Shown: positions 1-11,290 of the stretch, in pieces
How positions within the stretch are numbered: position 1 is the stretch's first letter
How the letters are laid out: each line of letters begins with the position of its first letter
Assembly (NCBI RefSeq): GCF_018873765.1
Contig: NC_057925.1
Span: 34,812,646-34,876,645 of the forward strand
DNA from: Telopea speciosissima
Taxonomy: Eukaryota; Streptophyta; Magnoliopsida; Proteales; Proteaceae
Direction of reading: 5' to 3'
DNA: 64,000 bases
The notes under the pieces: generated by a model
The model's database searches: none
Told to the model about the DNA's origin: nothing
Seen by the model: only the letters and a program-made list of their open reading frames with translations
Translations under genes and position numbers: made by a program

Positions 1-2
1 TG

Positions 3-596
3 CCTTATCATCCGTAGACCAGTGGTCAAGTAGAGGTGTCCAATAGGGAGATCAAACACATTCTTGAGAAAACGGTTAGGCCGGATAGGAAAGATTGGTC
101 GTTGAGACTCGATGGCGCATTGTGGGCCTACTGTACTGCTTACAAGACTTCCATTGGCATGTCCCCATACCGATTGGTATTTGGGAAAGCTTGTCACTTA
201 CCTGTCTAGTTGGAACATCGTGCTTTGTGGGCCATTAAACAATTTAATTTTGATATGGTTAAAGCTAGTTCCACCTGTCGTCTTCAACTCTTAGAGTTGG
301 AAGAGATGCGCAATGATGCGTATGAGAGCGCACATATTTATAAGGCTAGGAAAAATGCTTTTCATGATAAACATATTGTCTGTAAGTCTTTTGAGGTTAA
401 CCAGAAAGTTTGGCTTTTCAATTCCAAGTTACGCCTCTTTCCTGGTAAGCTTCCTTCCTATTGGGATGGCCCCTTTGTGATCATTAAAGTGTCGCCCCAT
501 GGTGCTATTACCGTTCAAAATCTTAAAACAGGGCACTCTTGTTATGTTAATGGGCAGCATCTGAAGCCCTATGTAGATGGTATTACAGATGGGTAG
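3..596 (+). pseudogene. Athila integrase, C-terminal part, two internal stops
   Basis: One reading frame runs from the window edge to a stop at 594-596. It begins at the end of the integrase catalytic core, where the conserved [10 protein letters not shown] block carries the catalytic Glu, and continues through the C-terminal domain (ELEEMRNDAYESA, then WDGPFVI, then the closing NGQHLKPY). Two in-frame TAG codons lie in the first 210 bases. One sits where Athila has Gln in the HPQTSGQ block (CAG to TAG) and the other just before the LEHRALWAIKQ block. There is no chromodomain, as expected for Athila/Tat integrases. Catalytic Asp residues and the upstream polyprotein are outside the window. 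The family assignment is firm; the copy is not functional as it stands. Confidence 0.85.
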
Positions 597-1179
597 GTCA
601 TTGTGTCTGTTGATTTGATTGACCCGATTTATGAGTTTTCTTGAGCCCCCACTCTTTGTCTAGTTGAAGACAATAAACTTAGCGCTTGTGGGAGGCAACC
701 CACCATTTTACTTCGGTTTTTGTTTTTCTTAGTTTTTCAGGTAGCTAGTAGATAGCCATGGCAGGTGCGGGTTGATGGTCGTAGCGCTTCACTTCACAAG
801 GTTGTATTGCTCCTTTCCTTTGTTTTTATTTGTTTCCCATTGTTTTATATTGTCATATTCTTTTGCATGCCAGTGGGGACAATGTCATTTAAGCTGGGGA
901 GGGCACAACTTTGAACTCTGATCTTTATTGCAAATTCATGCTAGAATTTTTTTCCAATCTAGAGCATTCAATGTCGTTATCAGGAGTTATAGTAGGTGAT
1001 CTCGAGTTTGTTGATGTTTTTACCAGTTATTTAAACTTAGAACATTATTTCTCTTCCATTGTTGGTTAAGTTTTTTCTTGAGATATAGATTTTCATCTTT
1101 AGTGAATGCTTAAGATGATTCATGTGTAACTATGCAAGCCTTTATGGTTGAAAATTTTCCAAAATCATGCATTTATGAC

Positions 1180-1340
1180 TTCCTCCTTAGTAATCGAGCC
1201 TCTTTATCACAAGCATTGAGTTTCGCATCAAACAATTGGAATGTCTATAAAAAATTATTAAAAAAATTCCTACTCAGTAACCGGGTGTCTTTGTCAGAAA
1301 CATTGAGCTTCGCGTAAAATAGTTGGAAAGGGTGGAAAAA
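1180..1340 (+). repeat. Imperfect tandem duplication, about 87 bp period
   Basis: Two diverged copies begin near 1189 (AGTAATCGAGCC) and 1276 (AGTAACCGGGTG). Each continues through TTTATCA/TTTGTCA, CATTGAG and TTCGC to an A-rich end. The period is about 87 bp with roughly 75-80% identity by eye. It lies in the 3' UTR of the Athila element. Confidence 0.5.
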
Positions 1341-1541
1341 AATAAATTTTTTGACTCGTTAATCTAGTCTTGACTTGAAGCCTTTTTGGGTTGAGTAAGT
1401 AAGTCTGAGGGTTGTTTTACACCTAATTCCTTAAAGCCCTCTAGCTTGAGAGTGATTGACCCAAAGCTCACTACAGGATCCATCTAGAAAGCTTAAGGGG
1501 TCAAGACATTGCACTGATTAAAGAAGTTAAATATATATAAA

Positions 1542-1723
1542 GGAAAAAGTTCTCTGTCCGGGAGTGCTGGCGTAGGGAGTGTGGCCTACGCCAGCACTCC
1601 CATGAGTCTATCTCTCTCCTCCCAATGTAAAAAGACACCTTTGCCCCCTTGTTTTAAGGAGGAGAGAGATAGACACATGGGAGTGTTGGCGTAGGCCACA
1701 CTCCCGGACAGAAAACTACTTCC
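1542..1723. mobile_element. Foldback/MITE-like element, 182 bp
   Basis: Long terminal inverted repeats are visible directly. The left arm has GGAAAAAGTTCTCTGTCCGG, and the right arm ends with the complement CCGGACAGAAAACTACTTCC. The arms continue inward through GGGAGTGTGGCCTACGCC to TATCTCTCTCCTCC, leaving a short non-coding centre of about 45 bp. The left arm carries an extra partial duplication of GGGAGTGCTGGCGTA. Both flanks are TA-rich (ATATATATAA and TATATATATA), so a TSD is plausible but not provable. There is no ORF, so it would depend on a transposase elsewhere. The superfamily is not assigned. Confidence 0.75.
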
Positions 1724-2040
1724 CTATATATATATATATATAATTAAAAAAAAATAAACCATGATAATGAATAGTGGGCTTGTGTAACACTTGGACATTA
1801 TGACATAGCTTAAGATGAGAGATTTTGAATGCATGAGTAGGAGTTGGCTAACTTGGAAGAGTTTCTTATTCTTTGTTTAGGTTTCTATTGGGATTTATTG
1901 ACATGCTTAAGGGTCCTTGCTATTGATTCATTGATGGTGATTTTACTTGCTTCTTAGTGGTTAAATTAAGCTGATGGAGTGATAAGCCGAGTAGTTTTTA
2001 TTTTCTTTCACTCGAGACAAGTAAAAATGCATGTTGGGAG

Positions 2041-3700
2041 TGTGATCGGGCTATAAATATTCATGAAAAGCGATATTTAATTTATGTTTTTAATTTATTA
2101 TTCATGATCAAATTGATGTCTCTTTGTAATTTCTATAATTGTAGGCAATTGATGGCAGCCCGAGGATTTGAAGCGCATTCGCACAATTTAAAGATATTCG
2201 TAGATTCAGCATCAATGTGCACAGGGATGATGCAAGCACTGTCGAGCCTGATTTGGTGGGCCGGAAGTAGTTTTAGAAATTTTGGAGGAGAAAAATGTAA
2301 AATATAATATTATTAAATTGGAGGGCAAAAAGGAAATTTCAAGAGGAATTTTAAAATCACATTAGGGTTTTAAAGAGGAACAAGAGGGAGAGTTGGAGAG
2401 TTGGGAAAAATAGGATAACGGGAGTTTGAGAGGAATGGGAGAGAGATATTAGGGAGGAGATAGGAAAGAGAAATTTAAAAGAGTTGGGGAAACCGTGGGA
2501 GAGAGAGAGATGATGGGAGAGATATTAATTAGGAAAGAGGCATTAGAGAGAGGTAATATGGAGGGAGTTAGAGGATAGATGGGGTCATGGGTGATTTTGG
2601 GAGAGAGGATATCATGGAGGAAGTTAGAGGATTTAGGAAAGATGAGAGAGCGATCTGTGGGCAATCTCTCTCTCTCCCCCAAAACCCACCAATGATATCA
2701 CTCTCACGGTTTTTCCATCTTATTTTTCTCACACAGTTCCCTCTCTTTCTCGTTTTTTTTCTCTCCATCTCTCACGCTCTCTTTTCTCTTTCCCTTATTT
2801 TTCTTTTTAAGAACGGCTTCCTCTCTCCTAGAATCCTCCTCCAACATCCATGATTTAGCATAGCAGCCCCCTTCCACCATTATTCTTCTTTTTCCAATCC
2901 CTTTCTCCTCCACGGGTTTTTCTGGACAGCATTGCATAGAGATCAGCATCATCACCATGGCGACCTCTTCAACCATCGATTCAGCCGCTCATCTTTCATT
3001 CGCCGCATCACACACTTCACCGACCTCTTTACGCTCATTGTGTTACATGGAAGATCACCATTGTTGCCCCCTGTCAGTTAGCCCCATGAGTGGCTAAGTA
3101 TCTTTTGTCTTTAGGTGTAGATGAAACATTGAATTGTGTTAATTAAATTCATGGATGATACGTTTCATTGCTTGATGTTAAGACTTATAATTTTATTTCA
3201 TTGAATGGATTTTATTGCTCTATCTAGTTTAGGGAATTTGATTCTGTGATTCATCTTCTCTATTCAAGAAATGATATTCCTGTGATTGTAATTGAAACCA
3301 ATGATAGACTATAACTGACCGAACTAAGCCTGCTAAGCCAAAAGCGAAAGACGATAGTGATCGACAAGATAGGTTATAACTAGGTCGAATTATAATTTAT
3401 CATTCTATGGTGTCATTAGGTTTGTAGCTATAATGAATCGTAAGTGTATTCCATAAATTAACTAATGAATCAATGTGGATTCGAAACTTGAAGACAGTCT
3501 CTCTCTTTCATCTCTCAAATTGATTTTTAGTATCCCTTATAGTTAATTAAGTTATTGCTTTTTGTTTAGTTTAATAAAATCTAAAACGACTATATTTCAT
3601 CCTTAGAATTTTAGCCTTCCAGTTTTCCGTGGATTCGATCCCTATTTACCACTGTTCTATTAGTTCTAATTAGGGTTTATTTTTTTATAACATAACAACA
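2041..3700 (+). repeat. 3' LTR of the left Athila element (probable)
   Basis: The start is inferred from TGTGATCGGGCTATAAATAT directly after the purine run at 2033-2040, a layout common at the 5' end of Athila/Tat LTRs. The last part holds the typical closing block with GTGGATTCGATCCCTATTTACC (about 3629-3650). Both ends are approximate: no second LTR copy is in the window, and the right edge lies somewhere in 3690-3715. Confidence 0.6.
2345..2850 (+). other. Purine-rich to pyrimidine-rich switch within the LTR
   Basis: From about 2345 to 2660 the plus strand is strongly G/A-rich (GGGAGAGAG motifs). From about 2660 to 2850 it is strongly C/T-rich (CTCTCTCTC). The two halves are partly complementary. 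It looks like the U3/R-to-leader region of the LTR. No gene is supported. Confidence 0.6.
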
Positions 3701-3703
3701 AGA

Positions 3704-4598
3704 TCAGTGCGCAACATTCCTTACATATGCCGTCTCTCTGATTTCCTCTAGCAGATCCAAATTTGCTCTCAGATTTTCATCACTAGTCTCTAGGTCATTG
3801 AGTTGTACCCTTAGTGAAGTTTCTCCAATTTCCATAGGAATCATTGCTTCAGTTCCATACGTCAACATAAATGGAGTTTCACCTGTTGCAAGCCTTGTGG
3901 TTGTCCGATATGCCCATAGGATGTTTGGTAGCTTTTCAGCCCATTTGGCTATCTCTAACTTCTTTTTGATCCCATCGATCAAGATTTTGTTCATGGCTTT
4001 AGCTAAGCCATTAGATTGGGGATGTGCTACTGAAGTCTTATGCAGTTGAATCTCATACCGATCACTAAACTCCTTAAGCTTTTGCTCAAATTGCTTCCCA
4101 TTATTTGTGATAAGGGTTCTTGGGATTCCATATCTATAAATGAAAGAATGGAGGAAGAACTTCCACACCTTCGTGGCTGAGATTATGGCCAATGCCTCCA
4201 CCTCTACCCCCTTGGTGAAGTAATCTACTACTACTACCATGAATTGTCTACCTCTTGACGCCTTTGGGAATGGCCCCAAAATGTCCATCCCCCATTGTAT
4301 AAAAAGGCAGTGGACTAGCGATGGAGATGAGCTCAGTTGCCGGCTGGCAGATGATCGGTGTGAAGGTTTGACATTTGATGCATTTACGTATAAAACTCAT
4401 TGCCTTTTTTCGTAAGTATGGCCAAAAGTACCCTTGCCTAATGATCTTGTGAGCTAACGCTATGCCCCTCAAGTGTTGTCCGCAAATGCCAATATGAATT
4501 TCCCTAAGCACATACTCTGCTTCTGATGGTCTGAGGCATTTTAAATATGCATGGCGTAAGTTTTTTTGTAAAGTACCCCCTCGATCATAATGAACCAT
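3704..4598 (-). pseudogene. Host Tat integrase, truncated and catalytically broken
   Basis: The zinc-binding N-terminal part (4598-4400: EIHIGICGQHLRG, then CIKCQTF) and the catalytic core (from about 4288: MDILGPFP, DYFTKGVE, then HPQSNG) are in different frames, with a frameshift near 4270. The first catalytic Asp (MDILGP) is present. The second has become Asn (ITNNGKQF where Tat integrases have SDNG), and the catalytic Glu has become Lys (LAKAMNK for the usual EAxNK). The C-terminal domain breaks off after EEIRETAYVRN, where the left Athila element interrupts it. The TTRLATGETPF block is typical of Tat. It is non-functional on three independent grounds. Confidence 0.9.
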
Positions 4599-4904
4599 GT
4601 TGCTCTCATCCTTATCTTCTTAACTTCTTCTTTTTTGATTGGAAGTATGCCCCCTTGGAGATATGTGATTAGAGGATCCATCCAGCAAGGTTCAACATCA
4701 ATGGGTAATACATTCTCGGTTTCTTTTATGCTTGGTGCACTGAGAATGTCTATGTACAATGTTCGGCCTAACTCTTGAAAGTTTGAGGTGGCTAACCTGG
4801 ACAACGCATCTGCTGATGTGTTCTATGTATGGGGTACTTATAAGATTTGAAAGTAAGCAAATCCAATAATTAAGTCGCGTGCCTTCTTTAGATATTGCGT
4901 CATG
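4599..4904 (-). pseudogene. Host Tat second RNase H, C-terminal end and linker
   Basis: Read on the minus strand, this stretch contains the end of the additional (archaeal-like) RNase H domain of Tat elements, with a block ending in NTSADALSRLATS. It is followed by the linker to integrase (ILPIKKEEVKKIRMRATWF). Stops fall at the VPHT and IL positions. The upstream edge is cut at 4904/4909 by element A; the sequence continues at 15428 on its far side, in register once one CGCTG copy is removed. Its job in the intact element would be hybrid RNA removal during reverse transcription. Confidence 0.8.
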
Positions 4905-4909
4905 CGCTG

Positions 4910-6610
4910 TATTTGAGTTAAAATAAAACCGCAAGCGTAAGGATAAATCGTAGCTACGGGTCGAACACGAGGAGATATACGCCACTCTATTTAACTAACT
5001 TAAAAGTAATGCAAAGTGAACCAATTTAAAGTGTTAAATTAAACTAATTAAACTAACGAAATCAATGCATCCTAATTCATAAGCATCTAACAAAAGTAAG
5101 GGATTAAATTGGCATCCTAACACATGAGCATCTAACCTATCAAACTAAAGCGAATTGAAAGGAATAAAAATACAGCCACACATACTAACCATATAAAAAA
5201 AAAATAAGGGAATAAAAATGCATCCATAAACCACAACCATATAAAATTAAAATAAAAGAAATAGAGGGGGAAGAAGAAGAAGATAGACAGAGATAGAGGA
5301 GATGGAGAATGAGATTGAGAGTTTAGATAGTAAAACCTGGATGTGCTTGCATGAATGTAATTGAAAAGCTTGAATACTTGCATAAACTTACCATGGCCTC
5401 CTCTTCTAAATCTTCAAGTCTTGTCATCAACTTAAGAACTTAGACTAGAAGGCTTAAAACCTAAACTAGAATTAAGAAATTACAACCCAATTGAAGACTT
5501 AAATTGAAATTAAAGCATAAACTAAACCTATTATAACCATTAACTAAAAATCATAAAAGCAAACTAGAACTTAGAAAAGCCAAAAATCACAAATTAGAAG
5601 GAGAAGAAGAGAAGAAATTTCATTAAGTGAATGAGCAATTTTTACAAGAGAGGTAAGGGGTATTTATAGGTGGAAGAGAGGAGAAGAGAGAAGATGGAAG
5701 TGTAGGAGAAATATTCCATAAGAAAAGAGAATATTCTCTTCTCTTTCCTCTTTTACAATGCCTTGAATCCTAAGAAAAAAGAAAAAAAAAGAAAGAAGAA
5801 GAAGAGAAGATTGTTTACATAGACCTTTTATTTCTAGAAAAATAAACTTCCAATTCTAACAAGTGCTTCCTTTTCTTTGTAGATATCTTCTCCAAGCAAT
5901 TAAATCAAAACATCTTTGATTTTTCAACCTTCCATAGATGAGAAAATATAAATCTATCCCAAGTAGAATTTCAGAAGTGCCTTTGAGAAGTTGGAGGAGA
6001 GAGAGAGTAAGGGTGATGACTAGGATTCCTTCAAGAATAAATAAAATACCCATTCTATCTTTCAGAAAACGTGGAGCATGGGGTGCTTATATAGGCCTCA
6101 CCATTATGTTCCTTGCGAAAAATCACCCAAAATAGACCCAAATTTCGTCCAATTCGAAGTTGGGGAGCCCAAGATATCTCAAGTTGAAGTTGGACTGACC
6201 AGAGCCTTCCAAATGGAATCTTTCGGGTACAGTAAAGTAACTTCTGATAATTTGTTAAGGCCCCTGGAATCCAAACTTCCGCTTTACTTTGTCCCCGTCC
6301 GACTGTCAATAATTATAAATAAACCCTTGTACACCATTTTCGTGTGTCGTTACGAAAACGGCCATAACTTCTTCGTTTCAACTCAGAATCAAGTGTCGTT
6401 TGAACTGTTGCGAAGCTGACTCGATGGGCTATGTATCCATACTATTAATACCTCAAAAAAAATCTTAAAAACATCTCCTTAGCATCATCTCCATTTTCAC
6501 AATAATTCACCTAAACCCTGAAAAGCACAAGAAAGCACCAAGTAACTTTGTCCAATGTGGTAAAATGTATGCTTTATGCCCTAAGATTTCACACATAAAT
6601 GTGCTCATCA
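4910..6610 (-). repeat. 3' LTR of element A
   Basis: 1701 bp, homologous along its full length to 13722-15422 and, inverted, to the LTRs at 46943-48642 and 51866-53570. Its inner edge (TGATGAGCAC on the minus strand) abuts the polypurine tract at 6611. Confidence 0.95.
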
Positions 6611-6625
6611 GATTCCCCCACACTT
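6611..6625 (-). other. Polypurine tract of element A
   Basis: On the minus strand AAGTGTGGGGGAATC directly precedes the 3' LTR start TGATGAG. The same box occurs at 51851-51865 in the related element. Confidence 0.85.
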
Positions 6626-7787
6626 GAACGTTACTTGTCCTCAAGTAAAGCAAAAGATAAACTAACTTAGAATGCAAAAAAAAAAAATCCTAACTCACTT
6701 TCGTAGGAATCACGGTTGTACTTAGCATGTGCAACAAGCATTTCAACCCCTAGGTTACCCCTAGTGGACGAGTTGTGTCTCGTGGGTGTTTGCAGTGAAT
6801 ATACACTCAAAATTCAATAAATCAAAAAGAATGATGTAAATTTTTCTCATGACATAAATAAGATAGGGCACACAATCTCAAAGAAATACTCAACTAAAGA
6901 TTAAGGAGCCAAAGGTTCCCCCACACTTGAATTTTATCACCTCACATCAATTCAAGTAACAAGCATGCATCAAGGTCAAGGAATCTCCTCATATTTTCTA
7001 AACACTACTCACCTTCAAGTAAACCACTCATAGCACTGATGGAATCAAAGACTTAGGCATTGAGTATTTTTTACCATACTTTCTTTTCCAGGCATTAAGG
7101 CAAAAACGTTTTTTTTTTTTCTTTCTCAACAACAAACTCTTTTTCTACTCTACTACTATTCTCTGAATGACATGGTGGAGCATACACCAGACACCCAAAT
7201 ACTTGGTAGCTTTGCTTTTTTGCATGTATCCATAAGACATTGAGACATTGATGCAAGAGTTTTTTTTTTATTTTGAGTTTCCTTCCAAGGAATTTCGATC
7301 AAGTCACCCTGCTTCATAAGGCACAGTGCCCTATCTAGTCCCAAGGAATTCCACTTTTCTTTCGGTTTCTCTCTCTTTTTTTTTTTTCATTCACTTTCAC
7401 TTTCATGCCTTGCCACAAACAAATTGGTCTCAACTACTAGCCAAAAGATCAAAGGGGTCCATAAACACATAGAGGAATCTAACCATCACATGAAGTAGCA
7501 CTCATATTTTCAAACTCAATCCCCATCACCGGATACAAACCAACTACCATCCTTGAAAAGGGATTTTTTTATTATTTCGCATGCTAGGAGGGCACCTAAT
7601 TCCCTCTCACTCTCGCTTTGCAAATCGAAGAGACTTATGTACATAACCAAAAACTATCGCCATAATCAAAATTCAAAAAATTCACAATTAAAGTCCAACA
7701 CACCCCCCCACACTTAATTCATGCAGTGTCCTCAATGCATGCAGAAAAGAAAGAATAAGGACAAGGGAAGGGATACATACCAAGATA
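6626..7787 (-). other. 3' UTR of element A with internal second PPT-like box
   Basis: About 1.1 kb of non-coding sequence lies between the pol stop and the PPT. Right after pol it has a second purine box (minus strand AAGTGTGGGGGGG, about 7702-7714). The region is homologous to 50781-51850 of the non-autonomous element, including homopolymer tracts. No gene is supported. Confidence 0.8.
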
Positions 7788-10540
7788 TCAGGGGTCAAGG
7801 TAAAGAGGTTCATGGAGATCCATGACCTCTTCTTCAACTGGAGTAGGCATCACTATGTATGGCTTCAATCTTTGGCCATTGACCTTGAAAGTAGCTCCTG
7901 TACTTGGATTGAGGACTTCAACAGCCCCATGAGGATAAACTTTTTGAACAATATAGGGGCCATCCCATCTAGAACGCAGCTTACTTGGAAAAAAATGCAA
8001 ATGAGAATTGTACAACAAAACATTCTGGCCTACCTCAAAAGATTTTCTCAAAATGTGCCTATCATGGAAAGCCTTGGTTTTTTCCTTGTAAATTCGGGCA
8101 TTCTCATATGCCTCATTCCTAAGCTCTTCCAACTCAGATAGTTGGAGTTTCCTATGGGCACCTGCAGTGTGTAGGTCAAAGTTAAGCTTCTTGATAGCCC
8201 AAAAGGCCTTGTGCTCAATCTCTACAGGTAAGTGACATGCCTTTCCATACACCAGACGGTACGAAGATTGACCAAGATCGGTCTTGAAGGCTCTCCTATG
8301 GGCCCACAACGCATCTACCAACCGATTAGACCAATCCTTACGGTTCGGGTTGATGATTTTCTCAAGAATTTGCTTGATCTGTCTATTTGAAACCTCAACC
8401 TGGCCACTGGTCTGGGGATGGTAGGGTGTGGCCAACTTATGGACGACACCATACTTTTTCATGAGGGCCTCAAAAGGCCGATTACAAAAATGCTTGCCCC
8501 AATCACTAATGATAGCTCGGGGAGTACCAAAACGGGAGAAGATGTTCTCCTTCAAAAATTTCACAACCACCTTGTGGTCATTGGTCTTATAAGCAACTGC
8601 CTCAATCTATTTGGACACATAGTCTACAGCAAGTAATATGTATAAGTTACCCAAAGAGTTAGGGAAAGGCCCCATGAAATCAATACCCCATACATCAAAC
8701 ACCTCAACCACCAGAATTGGGTTGAGGGGCATCATATTTCTCTTAGTAAGACGCCCTAAAGATTGGCATGAAGAACATGCCCTGCAATAAGTAAAAGCGT
8801 CTTTAAACAGACTAGACCAATAAAATCCCCACTGTAAAACTTTGGCCGCAGTCTTATTAGGCCCAAAATGGCCTCCACAAGCCTGATCATGGCAAAAAGA
8901 TAAGACAGATTGTTGCTCATGATCAGGGACACATCTCCGGATTACTTGATCCGAGCAGGTCTTAAAAAGATAAGGATCATCCCAAAAGAAATACTTAACT
9001 TGTGAAAAGAAACGATTCTTATCTTGGGTGGACCAATGTGCAGGTGTCACACCCATAACCAGATAATTAACAATGTCAGCAAACCAAGGTTCACTAGATA
9101 CTACCATCAGATACTCATCAGGAAAATTCTCGTTGACTGGAGAATCAACAGTCAAGGAATTAGGCAGCCGGGATAGATGGTCTGTAACCAAATTTTCACA
9201 CCCTTTCTTATCCCTAATTTTAAGATCAAATTCTTGTAACAAAAGAACCCACCTAATGAGGTGAGCCTTGGCATCTTTCTTCTGCATAAGATATTTGATA
9301 GCTACATGGTCAGTATAAACAATCACATGTGATCCAACCAAGTAAGGCCTAAACTTCTCTAAAGCAAACACAACAGCTAAAAATTCTTTCTCAGTGGTGG
9401 TATAATTAAGCTGTGCATCATTAAGAGTCATACTTGCATAATAAATCACATAGGGCAATTTATTGATTCTTTGCCTAAGAACAACCCCTATAGCAAAATC
9501 AGAGGCATCACACATAAGCTCAAATGAAACTGTCCAAGTTGGAGCTTGAATAATGGGGGCTGAGGTCAAAGCTCTTTTCAATTGCTCAAAACTATCATAA
9601 CACTCAGAAGAGAAATCAAATGGGCAGTCCTTTGCCAAAAGAGAAGTGAGAGGTCTAGCTATCTGGCTAAAGTCCTTGATGAATCTCCTGTAAAAACCTG
9701 CATGGCCAAGAAAAGATCTAATGTCCTTTACATTCTTGGGTGATTGTAAATTGGCAATAAGGTCCACCTTAGATCTATCAACCTTGATCTCTTCTTTGGA
9801 CACAATGTGACCAAGAACTATACCTTGCTTTACCATGAAGTAGCACTTCTCCCAATTCAGGATCAAGTTCTTTTCTATGCATCTTTTAAGAACCAAAGAG
9901 AGATGATGCAAGCAATTAGAAAAAATAGAGCCGTGAATAGAAAAATCATCCATAAACACCTCTAGAAAGTGCTCTACCATATCAGAAAAGATACTCATCA
10001 TGCACCTTTGGAATGTAGCAGGGGTATTGCAAAGCCTAAAAGGCATACGCCGGTTAGCAAAGGTTTCATAAGGGCATGTGAAAGTGGTCTTGTGTTGGTC
10101 CTCTAGAGCAATAGGAATTTGGTTATAGCCTACATAACCATCAAGAAAATAATAATATTCATGGCCAGCTAGTCTCTATAACATCTGATCAATAAAAGGC
10201 AAGGAAAAGTGGTACTTCCAAGTTGTCGCATTCAATTTCTTATAGTCAATGCACACTCTCCATCCCGTTTGGATACGGGTTGGAATCAACTCATTATTGG
10301 TATTCTCAACTACAGTGACTCCTCCTTTCTTAGGCACAACCTGCCCAGGACTCACTCATTGGCTATCAAAAATAGGATAAATGATGCCATGATCCAAGCA
10401 TTTTAGGATCTCTTTCTTGATTGCCTCTTTCATCACAGGATTAGCCCTCCTTTGGGGTTCCCTAGAAGGTTTGGAACTCTCCATCAGATGTATATGACGT
10501 TGAACAATAGAGGGGCTAATACCTTTGATGTCAGACGTGG
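7788..10540 (-). pseudogene. Element A pol: RT, RNase H and integrase (Athila), few stops
   Basis: Domains in order on the minus strand: RT palm with ELIPTRIQTGWRVCIDY (about 10290), an FMDDF catalytic box (about 9960), RNase H with CDASDFAIG and [10 protein letters not shown], the integrase zinc region ([15 protein letters not shown], then [12 protein letters not shown]), the catalytic core ([28 protein letters not shown]) and a C-terminal domain ending at 7788. The D, D and E integrase residues and the RT Asp pair are present. Stops occur at two RT positions upstream of 10046 and at one Trp codon in the integrase core (VSK-stop-IEA, near 8606; TGG to TAG). No chromodomain is seen. This is the least damaged pol in the window, but it is not translatable as one protein without readthrough. 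Confidence 0.93.
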
Positions 10541-10541
10541 T

Positions 10542-11267
10542 CTAACCTATGGCTTCCTTATGGTCTTTTAGAAGCTTAATCGACTCTTCTTCCTGAATAG
10601 AAGTCAAATCAGAAGCAATAATAACAGGAAGAGTATGATCATGTCCTAAGAAGACATACTTGAGGTTGGAGGGCAATGCCTTCAACTCTAATGTGGGGGG
10701 CTCAATAATAGAGAATTTGAGAATGGAAGTTGATAGGGGTCCAAGGGGCTCCAAAGGTGGTTGGATGCTCCAGACCTCAGATAAGGGAGTATCATCAACA
10801 CCCTCCAATTCCTGTATACATTCTTGAAATCCCGAATCAAAATCAATCTCAAAGAACGTATCAATATCATCGGAAAATTCTTGAAGCATATGCACCTCTT
10901 CATCCATGTCAGGCTGCTTGCCCAACCTAAACACATTGAAGTCAACAGAAGTATTGCCAAAAGATAATTTCATAAGACCATTCCTGCAATTGATTAAAGC
11001 ATTACTGGTAGCTAGGAATGGTCTACCCAATATGATTGGGATTTGGTCTTTGAAGTTGGCAGTGGATTGGGTATCTAAAATAATAAAATCCACAGGAAAA
11101 ATAAATTCCCCAACCTTCAACAGGACATTCTCAATCATTCCCTTAGGAACTTTAACCGACCGATCTGCAAGTTGAAGAGTAATTTTGGTCGGTTTCAGTT
11201 CTCCCAATCCCAGTTGTTGGTAGACATGAGAGGGTAAGAGGTTCACACTTGCACCAAGGTCCAATAA
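10542..11267 (-). pseudogene. Element A aspartic protease region
   Basis: The frame contains the Athila-style protease active site LDLGASVNLLP near its start and the second conserved block IPIILGRPFLATSNALI about 75 residues later. An acidic connector leading to RT follows. The frame is open up to a stop at 10542-10544, at a position where related elements have Trp in the GWTxxDIKGISPS block. It joins upstream gag out of frame near 11270-11290, where a few codons also appear to be missing. The enzyme would cleave the Gag-Pol polyprotein. Active-site Asp and Gly are intact. Confidence 0.9.
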
Positions 11268-11290
11268 GGCATGATCAATAGTACTATGGC

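Larger units (their letters stand above)
597..2040 (+). other. Athila 3' untranslated region with internal PPT-like box
   Basis: No coding potential is seen after the integrase stop. The purine box AAGCTGGGGAGGG at 891-903 follows a stretch (about 877-890) that matches the segment after pol in other Athila elements. A second purine-rich run, GTTGGGAG at about 2033-2040, directly precedes the inferred LTR start and is the likely true polypurine tract. A (TA)n run lies at about 1724-1742. An envelope-like ORF is absent. Confidence 0.6.
1..3700 (+). mobile_element. Athila-type Ty3/gypsy retrotransposon, 3' half only
   Basis: The element enters from the left edge of the window. It shows, in order: an integrase C-terminal region without chromodomain, a long non-coding 3' region with the purine-rich box seen after pol in such elements (891-903), and a probable 3' LTR from about 2041. 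The right edge is placed near 3700, where the sequence changes to host-Tat integrase read on the opposite strand. The exact last base and the TSD cannot be fixed because the left end is outside the window. The integrase tail resembles that of element A at 7788-8570, which supports the Athila assignment. It appears to have inserted into the integrase of the host Tat element. Confidence 0.8.

Noticed and set aside
5856..6309. Frames of 65-113 codons repeated at several sites
   Set aside because: They occur in all four LTRs of the Athila family on both strands and overlap the LTR promoter region; no domain.
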